NCBI GenBank assembly: GCA_034770075.1
Contig: JAVJAP010000109.1
Coordinates: 1 to 64,000 of the forward strand
Reading direction: 5' to 3'
DNA length: 64,000 bases
Origin: Aralia elata
Taxonomy: Eukaryota; Streptophyta; Magnoliopsida; Apiales; Araliaceae
Shown piece after piece: positions 31,186 through 43,140 of this stretch (positions within the stretch are counted from its first letter, which is position 1; each line of letters starts with the position of its first letter). Made by a program: the position numbers and the translations under genes. Under the pieces are notes generated by a model, which ran no database searches, was not told where the DNA came from, and saw only the letters and a list, made by a program, of their open reading frames with translations.

Positions 31186-32490
31186 TGATGAGCGAGATTC
31201 ATACCTGCGAATCGGGTTCCTAATCACTTAAGAAATTGCTTGATTATATTATCTTTTGGCGCAAATTTATGTTTTATCTGTTATCTTATTCTTTATTGCT
31301 TTTCAGGTAGGAGGTGTGATCACTTAAAGCAAATAGGGGCAAAAAAGCCCATTGCTGGCAAAAATACGGAGGCCACGCTGCAGTGCCAGCACGCTAGGCA
31401 TAAGACTCACGCTGCAGCGCCAGCTCACCTAATACTCACGCTGCAGCGGCACCATTCCTTCATGGTTTGGCGCTGCAGCGAGCCCGCCTTGGCTAGGACA
31501 CGAAGCTCACGCCGCAGCGCCAATGCAAGGCGCAAAGCCCGTGCCGCAGCGCGAGCTCCGGTTCCCAACCATCTGGCCTTCCTTACTTGACCTAGCTGTT
31601 GCTCACTTAAGGAAGAATCTGAAAAACTTAGGAAGTGCTCTGCAACTTAGAGAGAAAAAGGAGGCAGCTAAAGCAAGAACACTTCTGCACAGGAGTTTTC
31701 TCACTTCAAATTTGTTATCTATTTGTGTAATTTTGATTATGTTGAACAACATGGCTGTGTTAATTAGTTCTATAGTTATGAACTAATTACATTTCTAGGA
31801 TTGCGATGTAACCTAATGCTTAGCTTAATATGAATTTCTCTCATATTTATATAATGAATCATGTTCTGAATGGATTGTTATATGTCATGCTTATTAATCA
31901 ATTGCTTGAGATAGGAATTGATTTAGGTATTAACTGATATTGGAAAATTGATGTTATACCTTTCCTTAAGTACAACAACACTTGTTATGACCATTGCCCA
32001 AGGGAATGAGTGCATAAATTGCATGATAGAATAGGAATATGTCTATTTGCCCTGTGTAACCATTGAGATTAATTTTAATGACCCTTAGTCTAGTTATTTT
32101 CACCATAGGAATATTGTGATTTATCTAGCTAAGGGATATGCATTTAACCATCGGAAGAGGCTTATGTGTACCTTGTGTTCTCGGTTAACCATTCTTGTGA
32201 TTTGTTAGTTAAATGGAGAGTTAGGAATATTAGGTGATGCATTAGGGGAGTTGTAATCCTAGCTTGTCATCTTTGTCACAACTCGCTTCCCTATTTCACT
32301 ACATTTTACCTTATAGATTAAAACACACAACTCTTATTCACTTGTTTAAATAAGACCATTGAGACACATTTTAATACTTGAGCAACCACTTAGTACATTG
32401 TCCTCGTGGGTTCGACACTCGACTTTATCTATATTACTTGTTAGACCGCGTATACTTGCACGAGTTTATAGGTTGTGAAAATTACCAACA
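31186..32490 (+). repeat. 5' LTR of the Athila-like element
   Basis: 1,305 bp from TGATGAGCGAGATTCATACC to GAAAATTACCAACA. A GC island (31365-31565) contains several CACGCTGCAGCG/CACGCCGCAGCG words. It differs from the 3' LTR by scattered substitutions and lacks a 17-bp stretch there. The frames at 31240 and 31523 are LTR sequence, not genes. Confidence 0.95.
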
Positions 32491-32496
32491 AGTTTT

Positions 32497-32512
32497 TGGC
32501 GCCGTTACCGGG
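32497..32512 (+). other. Primer binding site, Athila type (tRNA-Asp-like)
   Basis: TGGCGCCGTTACCGGG, six bases after the LTR end. From memory, the Athila standard is TGGCGCCGTTGCCGGGG, complementary to tRNA-Asp; one base differs here. Confidence 0.85.
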
Positions 32513-32615
32513 TACTTAGTATTATTTGTTTTTCGATATTAATACTAATTCAAAACAATCTTAATTTAAACTGATTTATCTGTTTAATCTTTCTCTCAGG
32601 TACTCTAGACTGTGT

Positions 32616-33780
32616 ATGCCACCTCGTAGGGATCAGGATTTATTACCTCTTGACCCTGAGGTGGAAAGAACTTTCAAACGAAAGAGAAGAGAGAGAGCTA
32701 GGGAAGTACCTATTCCAGCTATAATGGCCGAGGAAATCCAGAAAACTCTGTGGGAGTATGCAATGCTGCGTGTCACAAATTTACATGCAAGTATTCAAAG
32801 GCCCGCTATTACAGCTAATAGCTTTGAAATTAAGCTAGGCACGATTCAAATGATCCAAAACAATTTACAGTTTGGGGGAATACCGAATGATGACCACAAT
32901 GATCATGTAGTCAACTTTGTGGAAATTTGTGACACCGTCAGATACACCAGAGTGACCGAAGATGCAATCAGGCTCAGACTGTTTCCTTTTATCCTACGGG
33001 ATAAGGCTAAAAGTTGGTTGCACTCGCTCCCCTCGGGCTCAATTACCACATGGGCTGATTTGGCCTAGAAATTCATGGCAAAGTTCTTCCCGCCATCGAA
33101 AACTGCCAAGCTCAGAAATAACATTATGTCTTTCTCACAATTAGATGTTGAGACTCTTTATGAAACATAGGAAAGATACAAGGATCTGTTAAGAAAGTGT
33201 CTGTACCACAGCCTGCCGAACTAGCTATTAGTGGAGACTTTCTATAACGGGGTATCAGGGCAGACCAGAACAAGTATTGATGCTGCATCTGGAGGAGCAT
33301 TTATGGGGAGGACATATGACCAGGCTTATGAGCTATTGGAAACTATGGCAACAAATAACTATCAATGGCCAACGGAGAGAAAAATGCCGGGTAAAGTGGC
33401 CGGTATGTATGAGGTAGACACAGTTACTGCACTATCTGCACATGTTGAAAGCCTTGCTAAGCAAGTTCATGCCATGGGGAAGCAGCTAGCGCAGAGTGTC
33501 ATGGCGCCATGTAATTTGTGTGCGGGAAGTCACCCGACTGAACAATGTCCCATTAGCTCGGAATCAGTTCAGTATGTCTCTAACTAAGGGCGACAGCAGA
33601 ATTCCAATCTCCCCACACACTACCAACCTGGGCTGAGAAATCACCCAAATTTCTTATGGAGTAACAATAATTCTCAAGGATCTTACCCACCTCCATAGGA
33701 CAGGAAACCTAGTGTGGAAGATCTCCTCTCGAGATATATTGCTCAGAATGAAACAAGGAGCCTCAGTCAAGAGGCAGCAA
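32616..33780 (+). pseudogene. gag of the Athila-like element, 5' part
   Basis: MPPRRDQDLLPLDPEVERTF starts the frame. The capsid follows: FEIKLGTIQMIQNNLQFGGI, FVEICDTVRYTRVTEDAIRL, FPFILRDKAKSWLHSLPSGS, then a TAG at 33066 (usually W/Q before KFL). After stops at 33168 and 33222 it resumes ETFYNGVSGQTRTSIDAASG. A zinc-knuckle-like CNLCAGSHPTEQCP lies at about 33514-33555. Further stops precede YIAQNETRSLSQEAA at the insertion point of the solo LTR. The frame continues at 36290 with RNLEVQLGQLATSL. Confidence 0.9.
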
Positions 33781-36284
33781 TGTGAAGCCCTAAAAATCCA
33801 CCTGCTAGCTTCTTTTAGCCAGGTCGGACTTCGTGCTCACGTGTACAACCTTTATATACTACTATAGAAATCTTGACTTCTAATAATTAGAGTATAATGC
33901 ATAATAATGATAATATTATAATATCATCCATTCATTGTTACATCATTCCCAGATTACTTGTTCTTATTACACATAAATCTTAAAAGACTTAAAAACAAAT
34001 CTCGATTTATCTATTCGAGACTTGCAGTATTAGCAACCAGTTAGTTCCCAGGAAAGAGGGGGCTTTCCATTAAAATGGCACGTAATTAAATGACCTAACC
34101 ACTTTCCTCGTCAGAACTTTTTAGACATTGCCAATAATGTTAATCTAGCATAGTTAAAATGACTTCTACATCTTCAACTTTTTTTGTACCGCCAGAATTG
34201 TCTAATAATTCTTCCTTAGCTATAATTTGTTTTAAGATAATTACAAGAATGAGCATAAGAATGCCCAACAAGTCTAACAGATATATATGAGAAGAGAATC
34301 ACCTTTTCAAGATATATATATATACAGAATAAGCTGATACAAGATTTCAATGATTATCAATATAGTGAACTGAGTGGTTCTCTACCCACAAACTAATGAA
34401 TTAGTTTCCCGTCTCATCAACACTGCAACAATTGTATCAATAGTGTATATCGCTTCTACGATACCTCTACACTGCAACAAATGTTACCTCAGTGAGTTAG
34501 ATCGGTTTCCTAACACATCTTAAACTCCTGCCCATACAAGAGAGTTGTTCAACTCAGATACTAACATGGTTTTCAATTGAAATTCAATAATCACTATCAC
34601 GTTGTGCATAATAGATAACAAGCATGTTAATGCACAGGGTGCAAAAGAAACAATACTTGTATAACAATAAACTTCATAAATAAGACACGTTATTGCACGG
34701 AGTGCATTTCAACAAATAAGTAGACTTGCCTAAATATGGATAATATGTTAACGCTAATTTTTCATTCCTCGCTTAATCTCCTGAAGTGTAAGCTCTAGAA
34801 CTTTTATCCTCCAAGTTTTTCCTTTCCTTGGATTATGCTAGGCTAATTAAGCATTTTAACGATTAAATCTTTTAAGTTTTATTTCGGGTATTATAACCGC
34901 TTATAAATAAGACTTCTTCTACTATACATGAAATAATTTCAGCATTATAACTTCTTATAGAATGAATATTTTTTAACTATATTTAAAATTAATTGAGCAT
35001 TATAACTGCTTGCAAAATGAATATTCGTTTACTATGTTTGAAATAAATCGGGCATTATAAGTGCTTATAAAATGAATATTCGACTATTATATTTGTGATA
35101 ATTTTAGCATTACAACTGCTTATAAAATGAATATTATTACTAAATACTTGAAGAAAATCAAACATAGTAACTGCTTATAAAAGTATATTTTCAGCTTTAT
35201 AAGAGAAATAAATCAGACATTATAACTGCCTATAAATAGGACTTTTGTACTATATACTTAAAATAATTTGGGCATTATAACTGCTTCTAAAATTATATTT
35301 TTACTAAATATATAAAGAAGAATGAAAAATAATAACCACTAGAGTAATACCTCTTGTAGTTATTAGCTTTACTTCCAATCGTGTAGCGCTTCGATGCTTA
35401 GAAAGTAATTCTTATCTCACAATCTCTCAGAATATAAATATAGAGTATTTTTGCTCTTGAACTGTTCTTAAAATGGTAGGAAATAATGAAAAACTAAGCT
35501 TGCTATTTATAGGAAAACTAAGTTTCACTAATTGCACGTTAGGGCTCGGCTTATTACACTTTGCACTCTAACATATTCTTAGAATATTCTTCTAAGCTCC
35601 TCAATGAAAATATCTTCCAAGCTCGATAATGCAGCTTGCAATTGAACCTATCTTCTAAGCTCCTCAATGAAAATATCTTCCAAACTCGACAATGCTACTT
35701 GTAATCTAAGCTCCTCAATGAAAATATCTTCTAAGCTCGATAATGCAGCTTGCAATTGAACCTATCTTCTAAGCACCTCAATGAAAATATCTTCCAAGCT
35801 CGACAATGCAGCTTGCAATCTAAGCTCCTCAATGAAAATATCTTCCAAACTCGACAATGCAGCTTGCAATTGAACCTATCGTCTAAGCTCCTCAATGAAA
35901 ATATCTTACAAGCTCGACAATGCAGCTTGTTACCGTAAGCACGACAAATCACTTTGTCATTCCTAAGCACGACACAACAACTTATCAAAAATAATTTGTC
36001 AGGATGTTTCTTGGTGAAATCGTGGAACACACGACAAATCATTTTGTCAATGCAAGCACGACTAAGCAGCTTGACAAAAAAAATTTATTTGACCTAATTC
36101 ATTGTTTACATAATATAATCACAAAACACCTGCTTCGAAATATCATTTGGATCTTTATTAAGCACATAAATTCGAATGTCATTAGGGCTTAAGGTTTTTA
36201 TATACCTAGGTTTAGGTCATTAAATTAACCTCTAACCATATACGATCGTATTTATAAGCCTCATAAATATTCAGGGTATTATAA
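33781..36284 (-). mobile_element. Solo LTR of family A in Athila gag, minus strand
   Basis: The plus strand starts TGTGAAGCCCTAAAAATCCA and ends ATTCAGGGTATTATAA. The reverse complement is collinear with LTRs A1 and A2 (the GACCTGGCTAAAAGAAGCTAGC end, the 55-bp array, TATAAATAG at 35503-35513). Flanks are AGCAA (33776-33780) and AGTAA (36285-36289), a 5-bp duplication with one change. Host gag reads through: SQEAA / (I)RNLEVQLGQL. No interior is present, so it is a solo LTR made by LTR-LTR recombination. Confidence 0.9.
35575..35940 (-). repeat. Tandem repeat of about 50/63 bp in the family A solo LTR
   Basis: CTAAGCTCCTCAATGAAAAT followed by ATCTTCCAAGCTCGACAATG and a variable spacer (TTGAACCTATCT in some units) recurs six times (about 35590, 35653, 35704, 35767, 35818, 35881), at 51 and 63 bp spacing. 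It occupies the same place upstream of the TATA box as the TGGCACATGC minisatellite in A1, but the sequence is entirely different. Open frames on both strands are artefacts. Confidence 0.9.
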
Positions 36285-36289
36285 AGTAA

Positions 36290-36705
36290 TCCGAAATCTG
36301 GAGGTCCAATTGGGACAGTTGGCAACTTCTTTGAATAGTCGTCCTATAGGCACATTACCAAGTGACACGGATGTTAACCCAAAACGGGAAGGCAAGGAGC
36401 AATGCAAGGCAGTCACCCTTTGAAGTGCCACAATTTTGAATGAAACTGGAGGAGAAACCTCAACAGTGCATCAAGAAGTTGTTGAGAAGGAAAACATTGT
36501 GGAGCTTGATTGTGACAATTCTGGGGGAAAGGAGAGTGCAAAGGATAAACCCATAATACCAACCCTAATTGTTAACAAGCCAAGTCCTGTAGCCCAACAG
36601 CTACCTTTTCCCCAACGCCTTTAGAAGCAAAAGCTTGAGAAGCAATTCTCAAAGTTCTTAGAAATTTTCAAGAAATTTCACATCAATATTCCTTTTGCTG
36701 AGGCA
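36290..36705 (+). pseudogene. gag C-terminus of the Athila-like element
   Basis: RNLEVQLGQLATSLNSRPIG, TLPSDTDVNPKREGKEQCKA and VTL then a TGA (where R-S-G-K is usual). After it come NETGGETSTVHQEVVEKENI and an acidic linker to PFPQRL-stop at 36622, then EKQFSKFLEIFKKFHINIPF. This gag-protease junction is characteristic of Athila. Two stops break it. Confidence 0.85.
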
Positions 36706-37269
36706 TTGGAACAAATGCCCAGCTATGTGAAATTCATGAAGGACATCTTGTCCAAGAAAAGGAAAATGGGGGACTATGAGACAGTGGCACTTACTGAGGA
36801 ATGTAGTGCAATCCTTCAGAGTAAGTTTCCAGCTAAGTTGAAAGACCCTAGGAGTTTCACTATCCCATGCACTATTGGGGACCAGTTTATCGAAAAAGCC
36901 CTATGTGACTTAGGAGCCAGCATCAACTTGATGCCCCTTTCTATCTACAAGAAGTTGGGGCTGAATGAGGTAAAGCCTACCAGTGTGACTCTGCAGTTGG
37001 CTGATAGATCCATTACCTATCCAAAGGGAATAGTGGAAGATGTGCTCGTCAAAGTGGACAAGTTCATATTCCCTGCTGATTTTATTATTCTGGATTATGA
37101 GGAAGATAGGGAAGTCCCTATCATTTTGGGCAGACCATTCCTGGCAACAGGTAGGACATTGGTAGATGTACAGAAGGGGGAACTCACAATGAGAGTACAA
37201 GACCAGGAAGTAACGTTCAATGTCTTTAAGTCTATGAAATATCCCAGTGCTTCTGATGATTGCTTCTGA
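36706..37269 (+). pseudogene. Protease domain of the Athila-like element
   Basis: Open for 187 codons. FTIPCTIGDQFIEKALCDLG with the active-site D-L-G-A-S-I-N-L-M-P (about 36904-36933) kept as in the family. Then VKPTSVTLQLADRSITYPKG, FIFPADFIILDYEEDREVPI and ILGRPFLATGRTLVDVQKGE (the I-L-G-R-P-F motif). One of the best preserved parts of the element. Stops at 37267, 37355 and 37390 separate it from RT, so no complete polyprotein can be made. Confidence 0.9.
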
Positions 37270-37395
37270 GTTGATGTTATTGATGAAGTTATGCGAGAAG
37301 TATTCTATGAAAATTGTTTTCCTGACTCGTTTGAGGCCTTTTTGATTGGAGCATAGAATATTGAGGATCCCTCTCATCTCGAGCATGTTTAGTGG

Positions 37396-38960
37396 TTGGA
37401 AGCAGCCCAAGGATCAAATGTGTTCAAGCAAAAATTTGAATCTTTGAAAGAGAATGAAGCACCCACATCCCAGTCACACCCATCAGTTATAGAACCACCT
37501 GAGCTTGATCTTAATCCCTTTCCAAGCCACTTGCGATATGCCTATCTAGGAGATGTTTCTACCTTGCCAGTTATAGTTTCTGCATCACTAGATGAGGTAC
37601 AGGAGGAGAAGCTCCTCGCAGTCCTCAAGACATATAAAATAGCTTTGGGGTGGTCTATCTCAGATATAAAGGGCAAAAGTCCCTCTGTATGCATGCACAA
37701 AATCCTCCTTGAGGAGGGGGCTAAACCTTTTATTGAGCATTAGAGGTGGTTGAACCCCATTATGAAGGAGGTTGTCAGAGCTAAAATTATTAAGTTACTG
37801 GATGCGGGCATTATCTACCCCATATCTGACAGTCCATGGGTTAGTCCAATATAATGTGTGCCGAAAAAGGGCGGCATGACAGTGGTATCTAATGAGAATA
37901 ATGAGCTTATCCCAACACGAACTGTAACTGGATGGAGGGTATGTATGGACTATAGGAAACTGAACAAGTCCACTTGCAAGGATCACTTTCCTTTGCCATT
38001 CATTAACCACTTTATAGACTCGCTAGGGATGAATTCTATTGCCTTCTGGATGGATACTCGGGTTATAATCAAATTCCTATAGCAAAGGATGATCAGGAGA
38101 AAATAACCTTTACATGTCCATATGGGACCTTTGCCTTTTGAAAAATGTCCTTCGGGTTATGTAACGCTCCTGCTACATTTCAACGTTGCATGATGTCTAT
38201 TTTCTCTGATATAATGGAACAACAGCTTGAGGTGTTTATGGATGACTTCTCTATTTTTGGGAGTTCTTTTGAAACATGTCTTAAAAATTTGACTACAGTT
38301 CTGAAAAGATGTGTTGAGACGAACCTGATTTTGAATTGGGAGAAATGTCACTTCATGGTTAGAGAAGGGATTATTCTGGGACATAGAGTGTATGCCAGTG
38401 GAATTGAAGTAGACAGGGCAAAGGTTGATATTATTGATAATCTACCTCCGCCTTCATCTGTGAAAGGAGTTAGGAGTTTTCTGGGGCACGCAGGATTTTA
38501 CAAGCGGTTCATCAAGGACTTATCCAAAATCACCAAGCCGTTGTGTAGCCTATTAGAAAAGGACATGCCTTTCAAGATTGATGAGGCCTGCCTCGAAGCT
38601 TTTAATCTGTTGAAAAAGAGGCTCGTCTCAGCTCCTATTGTAGTGGTTCTTGACTGGACATTGCCTTTTGAACTCATGTGCGACGCCAACGATTATGCTA
38701 TTGCGGCAATGTTGGGACAATGGAGAGATAAGGTGTTTCACACTATTTACTACGCCAGTAAAACCTTGACAGATGCTCAGCATAATTACACAACCACTAA
38801 GAAAGAGCCTGTGGCAGTAGTATATGCCTTTGATAAGTTTCGTCCATATCTCATCGGAACTAAAGTCATTGTGTATACTAACCATTCGACGATCAAATAT
38901 CTAATCTCTAAGAAAGATGCAAAGCCTAGGTTGATATGTTGGGTTCTTCTCCTCTAAGAA
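37396..38960 (+). pseudogene. Reverse transcriptase and RNase H of the Athila-like element
   Basis: LPVIVSASLDEVQEEKLLAV and YKIALGWSISDIKGKSPSVC, a TAG at 37741, then LNPIMKEVVRAKIIKLLDAG, VCMDYRKLNKSTCKDHFPLP, and after a frameshift near 38045 LDGYSGYNQIPIAKDDQEKI (first Asp present). After a stop at 38140 comes MSFGLCNAPATFQRCMMSIF with FMDDFSIFG (catalytic MDD at 38238-38246 intact). Then RRFI-like tether sequence and RNase H: ELMCDANDYAIAAMLGQ, YYASKTLTDAQHNYTTTKKE, VYTNHSTIKYLISKKDAKPR (catalytic Asp of Y-T-D-H replaced by Asn). Confidence 0.95.
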
Positions 38961-40402
38961 TTCGATTTGGAGATTCGTGATAAAAAGGGAACTGAAAACC
39001 AAGTGGCGGATCATCTATCGAGACTAGAGAATCCAAATAACTCGAAAGAAAATTAGCTTGATATCGATGATTTCTTCCCGGATGAACAGTTATATGAGGT
39101 CAAGAGTGCAGCACCATGTTTTGCAGATTTTGCTAATTATGTTGCGTGTGATGTGCTACCACCTGACATGAACTATCACCAGAGGAAGAAATTCCTGCAT
39201 GATGTTAGGCAGTATCTCTGGGAGGAGCCGTTCTTGTTCAAACTATGTGCAGACCAGATTTTGAGACGGTGTCTGCCTGAAGGAGAGATTGAGGGTGTGC
39301 TCCACCATTGTCATTCATCTAACTATGGCAGGCACTTTGGGGGGCAATGAACTGCAGCAAAGGTGCTTTAATCTGGTTTTTACTGGCCAAACCTGTTTAA
39401 GGACGCTCATTCCTATGTATCGCGGTGCGATAATTGCCAAAGGGTAGGAACCATTTCGAGGAGGCATGAAATGCCACTACAGAACATCCTTGAGGTTGAG
39501 TTATTTGATGTCTGGGGAATAGACTTTATGGGTCCATTTCCATCCTCTTATAATAACGTGTACATTCTAGTCGTTGTGGACTATGTCTCCAAGTGGGTGG
39601 AAGTTGTAGCTCTACCTACTAACGATGCTAAGGTTGTGTTGAACTTTCTAAGAAAGAACATTTTTACTCGGTTTGGCACACCTCGGGCCATCATTAGTGA
39701 TGAGGGCACACACTTCTGCAACAAGTACTTTGAAGCCCTTCTTGTAAAGTATGGGGTTTCCCATAAGATAGCCACCGCTTACCACCCACAAACTAGTGGT
39801 CAAGCAGAGGTGTCCAATAGGGAGGTTAAACGGATCTTGGAAAAGATTGTGAACCCTAACCGCAAGGACTGGTCCAAGAAGCTAGATGATACGCTATGGG
39901 CGTACCGCACTGCCTATAAAACGCCTATCAGAATGTCTCCATATAGGCTTGTATATGCAAAAGCATGTCATCTCCCAGTCGAGTTGGAGTACAATGCCTA
40001 TTGGGCAATTCGAAAGCTAAACTTCAATATGGATGTAGATGGTGAAAAAGGGTGCTACAACTGAATGAGTCAGGCGAGTTCTATCTCCAAGCGTATGAAA
40101 ATGGTAAGTTGTATAAGGAAAAGACAAAGCGGTGGCATGACAAGAAGATTGTTGTGCGAGAATTTGAACCGGGGCAAAAAGTGCTCCTCTTTAACTCTCG
40201 TCTGAAGTTATTTCCTGGGAAATTGAAGTCCCGATGGTCAGGACCTTTCACTATAGCTAAGGTATATCCTCATGGTGTAATTGAGGTGGAGGATCCTGGC
40301 TCTGACAGAACATTCAAGGTGAACGGTCAACATCTGAAGCATTATTGGGGCGGCGAAGTCGACCGCCAAATGACTTTAATCACCTTTGATGACCCGGTAT
40401 AA
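38961..40402 (+). pseudogene. Integrase of the Athila-like element
   Basis: EFDLEIRDKKGTENQVADHL SRL links RNase H to integrase. The zinc finger is seen as HHCHSSNYGRHFGG and CDNCQRVG, with stops at 39348 and 39370. The core from 39471: VWGIDFMGPFPSSY (first Asp about 39522), IISDEGTHFCNKYF (second Asp about 39693), SNREVKRILEK (Glu about 39827), AYRTAYKTPIRMSPYRLVYA. A frameshift at about 40050 leads to the C-terminal GPFTIAKVYPHGVIEVEDPG ending at 40400. All three catalytic acids are present. Chromodomain absent, as expected for Athila. Confidence 0.95.
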
Positions 40403-41821
40403 ACTGGGCAGATAGTCAAGCCGACGACTATAAAACAGGCGCTTGGTGGGGAGGCAACCCCACCCGAGTATCAATTTCTATCCTTTTTAAGCTTTATGTA
40501 TCATTTTAGCTATTTAGTTATTAATACGTTACAGTTCGTGTAGCCACTACTCGTGTTTACGTTAGTGTAAGTCTGTTTGCAATTTTTATAGAATTTAGAT
40601 TAATTTATGTAGTCTGTAGTTTCGCATGTGTTAAAGTCGCGGTTGTATAGTCAGCATATTTTTAACCGTTGTTGCATGTTTGCGGGTGTAAATAGTATGA
40701 TAATACAGTTTAATTATTAGAAAATTGTTTGGGGTCCATGAGTATCTTGCATTTATGCTAGTGTAGATTCATGGTTGTTTGTGTCAAATCTTTAAGGTCC
40801 ATATGCTCTATGATTTGGCATGCTAATTTAGTCTAGAAAAGTTTGGTGGAAATTGCTAACAGGCATCCCTTGTGTTAATGCAGGAACTGCATTAAGTTTT
40901 TGAGCCAAGCTGGGACTCACGCCGCAATGTGAGGCTAGGCTTTATTCCTCACACCGCAGCGACACAATGGTTCAAGGTTACTGGAGAGTTGCACTGCACT
41001 GTGACCAATTTTGCCTCCAAGTCACGCCGCAGCAAACCGGTCTTGTTAGTTCAAAAGTCTCACGTCGCAGCGTGAGGTTACAATGCATTCATCACGCCAC
41101 AACGCGAACACCGTGCCTAGCCAGGAGCTCCCGCTGCAGCGGCGCTAATCCACGCTGTAGCGTCATCACCTTTGAGGCTACTGGAGAGTTGCGCTGCAGC
41201 ATGACCAATTTTGCCTATGGTCTATGCTGCAATGAGCCGTTTAAATCAGTACAAACAACTCACGCCGCAGCGTGAGTATTACATACCATTCCTCACGCCG
41301 CAGCGCTAACTCCGAAATTTTGTTTTTAAAAAACCCTTGCTGCTCGGCATCTCTACCCTGTCCAGCCATAACTGTCGAGGCCAAGCATCAACCTAACCCA
41401 AATTCTCTCTCAAGCCCCAAATTCACTCTATAATATTGCCCTCACCACTCACTAATTCCATAATTGTGCAAGTCATGTACTAAGGATTCACACTTTAAGG
41501 GCTCAGATTGGTTCTCCAATTTCTCTTCAAGTAAGGTTTTCAGTTGTTTTGAAAATTTGATTCTTTCCTTCTCTCTGCATTTGGGTGATGCCCTGGATTC
41601 AACCAATTGATCTGTAATAGTCTATTTATTATGTGTGCCACGCTAAGAATCATTATTGGGGTGAGAATTATTTCATACTTTGGCTATTGAAAACTAGGGT
41701 TAGGCAGTGCACACCAAGTGTTTGATAAAAGGTGTCAACGAGGTTGTCTTGTGGAGGTGTCAGTTGTGGGTTGATTTGTGGTTTATTTACCATTGGCTTA
41801 TCTTGTTGCTTGGATCTTGTG
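40403..41821 (+). other. Non-coding region between pol and third ORF, with GC-rich repeats
   Basis: About 1.4 kb. 40915-41310 holds many CACGCCGCAGCG / CGCTGCAGCG words (for example 40917, 40951, 41022, 41048, 41128, 41268, 41295) and a duplicated TACTGGAGAGTTGCxCTGCA (about 40979 and 41180). The frame at 40967 runs through this block and is not coding. The rest is AT-rich without motifs. Confidence 0.7.
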
Positions 41822-43140
41822 ATGGCACCAAAGCATCAACGCCTTAGCATAGGAGGTTCCTCCTCCTCATCGGCCCCACAATGGGACCAATCAAAGTTCG
41901 TAAGTGTTAAGGCTTGGAATCGTTACAACAAATCCTTTGCTAAGAGAAACTTTCTGCCTGAACGTGGGTTTAGGCCGAATCAGAATAAGGACAGAAAATT
42001 AACTTAGATGATTATGAAAAGAAAGTGGATTAACTTCACTAAGCCACCCAAATCTGTAGTAATTTTAGTGGTTACGCGGGAAAAAAAAAAAAAAAAATTT
42101 TTATAAATGCCAATGCTAATACTGAGGGACCAGCCGAGGTCACTGTCAGGGGCAAATTGGTATAGTACGACAGTAAGACCATAAATGCTATGTTTGACAT
42201 GCCCAACTTTGGTGGCAAGGATTTCCAGGAGCGGGGCTACTGTAGTTATAGCCAGGATGATATCATTGCGTGGCTCTGCCAGCCCGGCACAGCCTGGAAA
42301 GTGAACAAGTTTCGGGGGGAAAAGACGAGTTTCCCACAGCCAGCCCTCAGCCTCTATGGGAAGGCTTGGTATGCCTTCATCTGCTCCAACATCATGCCTA
42401 CTCGTCACCTCAGCGATGTCACCTAAGAGCGGGCTGTGCTTCTTTTTGCCATCATCACTGGGCTAGACGTCGATATTGGGGTGATCATTCAGGAGTCCAT
42501 CAGAAAGGCAATAAAGAGTAACATTAGTTCAGGCCTTCCACACCCTTCTCTCATCACCCGTCTCTGCAAGTTAGCCGAAGTTCAATGGGGACCGGATGAC
42601 CCAACTCAGGCACATATGTCCGTCATCGTTCACCATGTCATTCAGATGTTTACTGTTTGGCCCGGGGACATTTCTCATGAGTGTGGCGAGGGGTACCGAC
42701 CAGCATCTGATCCGCCCCTTACCATTGAGGGTGAGACTTCTACCCAGACTCTAGATCTTGGCTCCACCTCTGCTGGTCCACTTGTTGCGTTGATGGCTTC
42801 AATGGACCTCATGCATCAAAAGATAGACACAATCAACAGCAGGATGGGCTCGTTCAGCTGAAGACAGGACACTATTTCCCAGAGGCAGAACATATTTGCA
42901 CAATATCATGTTGAGTTCGCCAATACGGTGACCAGCATCTATGCAGCCTCAAGAGGTGACGACGTGGACTCCATGTCGTACCAGTTTCCAGAGCCTCCTG
43001 TCTTTCCACCGTACCCGTAACCATCCCCTCCAGAGGGCGATCAGGTTGAGGATGAGGAGGGGGATGATGATGATGCTGAGGGCGATACTGCAGCGAATAT
43101 GGGCGCAACACCGACTTCTACTACACATTCTAGCCATTGA
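41822..43140 (+). pseudogene. Third ORF of the Athila-like element (env-position protein)
   Basis: Begins MAPKHQRLSIGGSSSSSAPQ, then AKRNFLPERGFRPNQ and a stop at 42005. A run of 17 A near 42080 sits at a frameshift. Then YDSKTINAMFDMPNFGGKDF, SQDDIIAWLCQPGTAWKVNK, YGKAWYAFICSNIMPTRHLS, a stop at 42424, and RAVLLFAIITGLDVDIGVII with QESIRKAIKSN. After a stop at 42859 an acidic tail (EDEEGDDDDAEGD) ends at 43138. This corresponds to the extra downstream ORF of Athila elements, often filed as 'putative plant transposon protein'. No signal peptide or membrane segment is visible, so an envelope role is not supported from this copy. Exact function unknown. Confidence 0.75.

Noticed and set aside
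35731..36042. Leucine-rich minus-strand frame and overlapping plus-strand frame
   Set aside because: Both are read-through of the 51/63-bp LTR repeat.
41822..43140. Envelope gene of an endogenous retrovirus
   Set aside because: Position fits the Athila third ORF, but no signal peptide, transmembrane segment or cleavage site is visible. Called only as the Athila downstream ORF.
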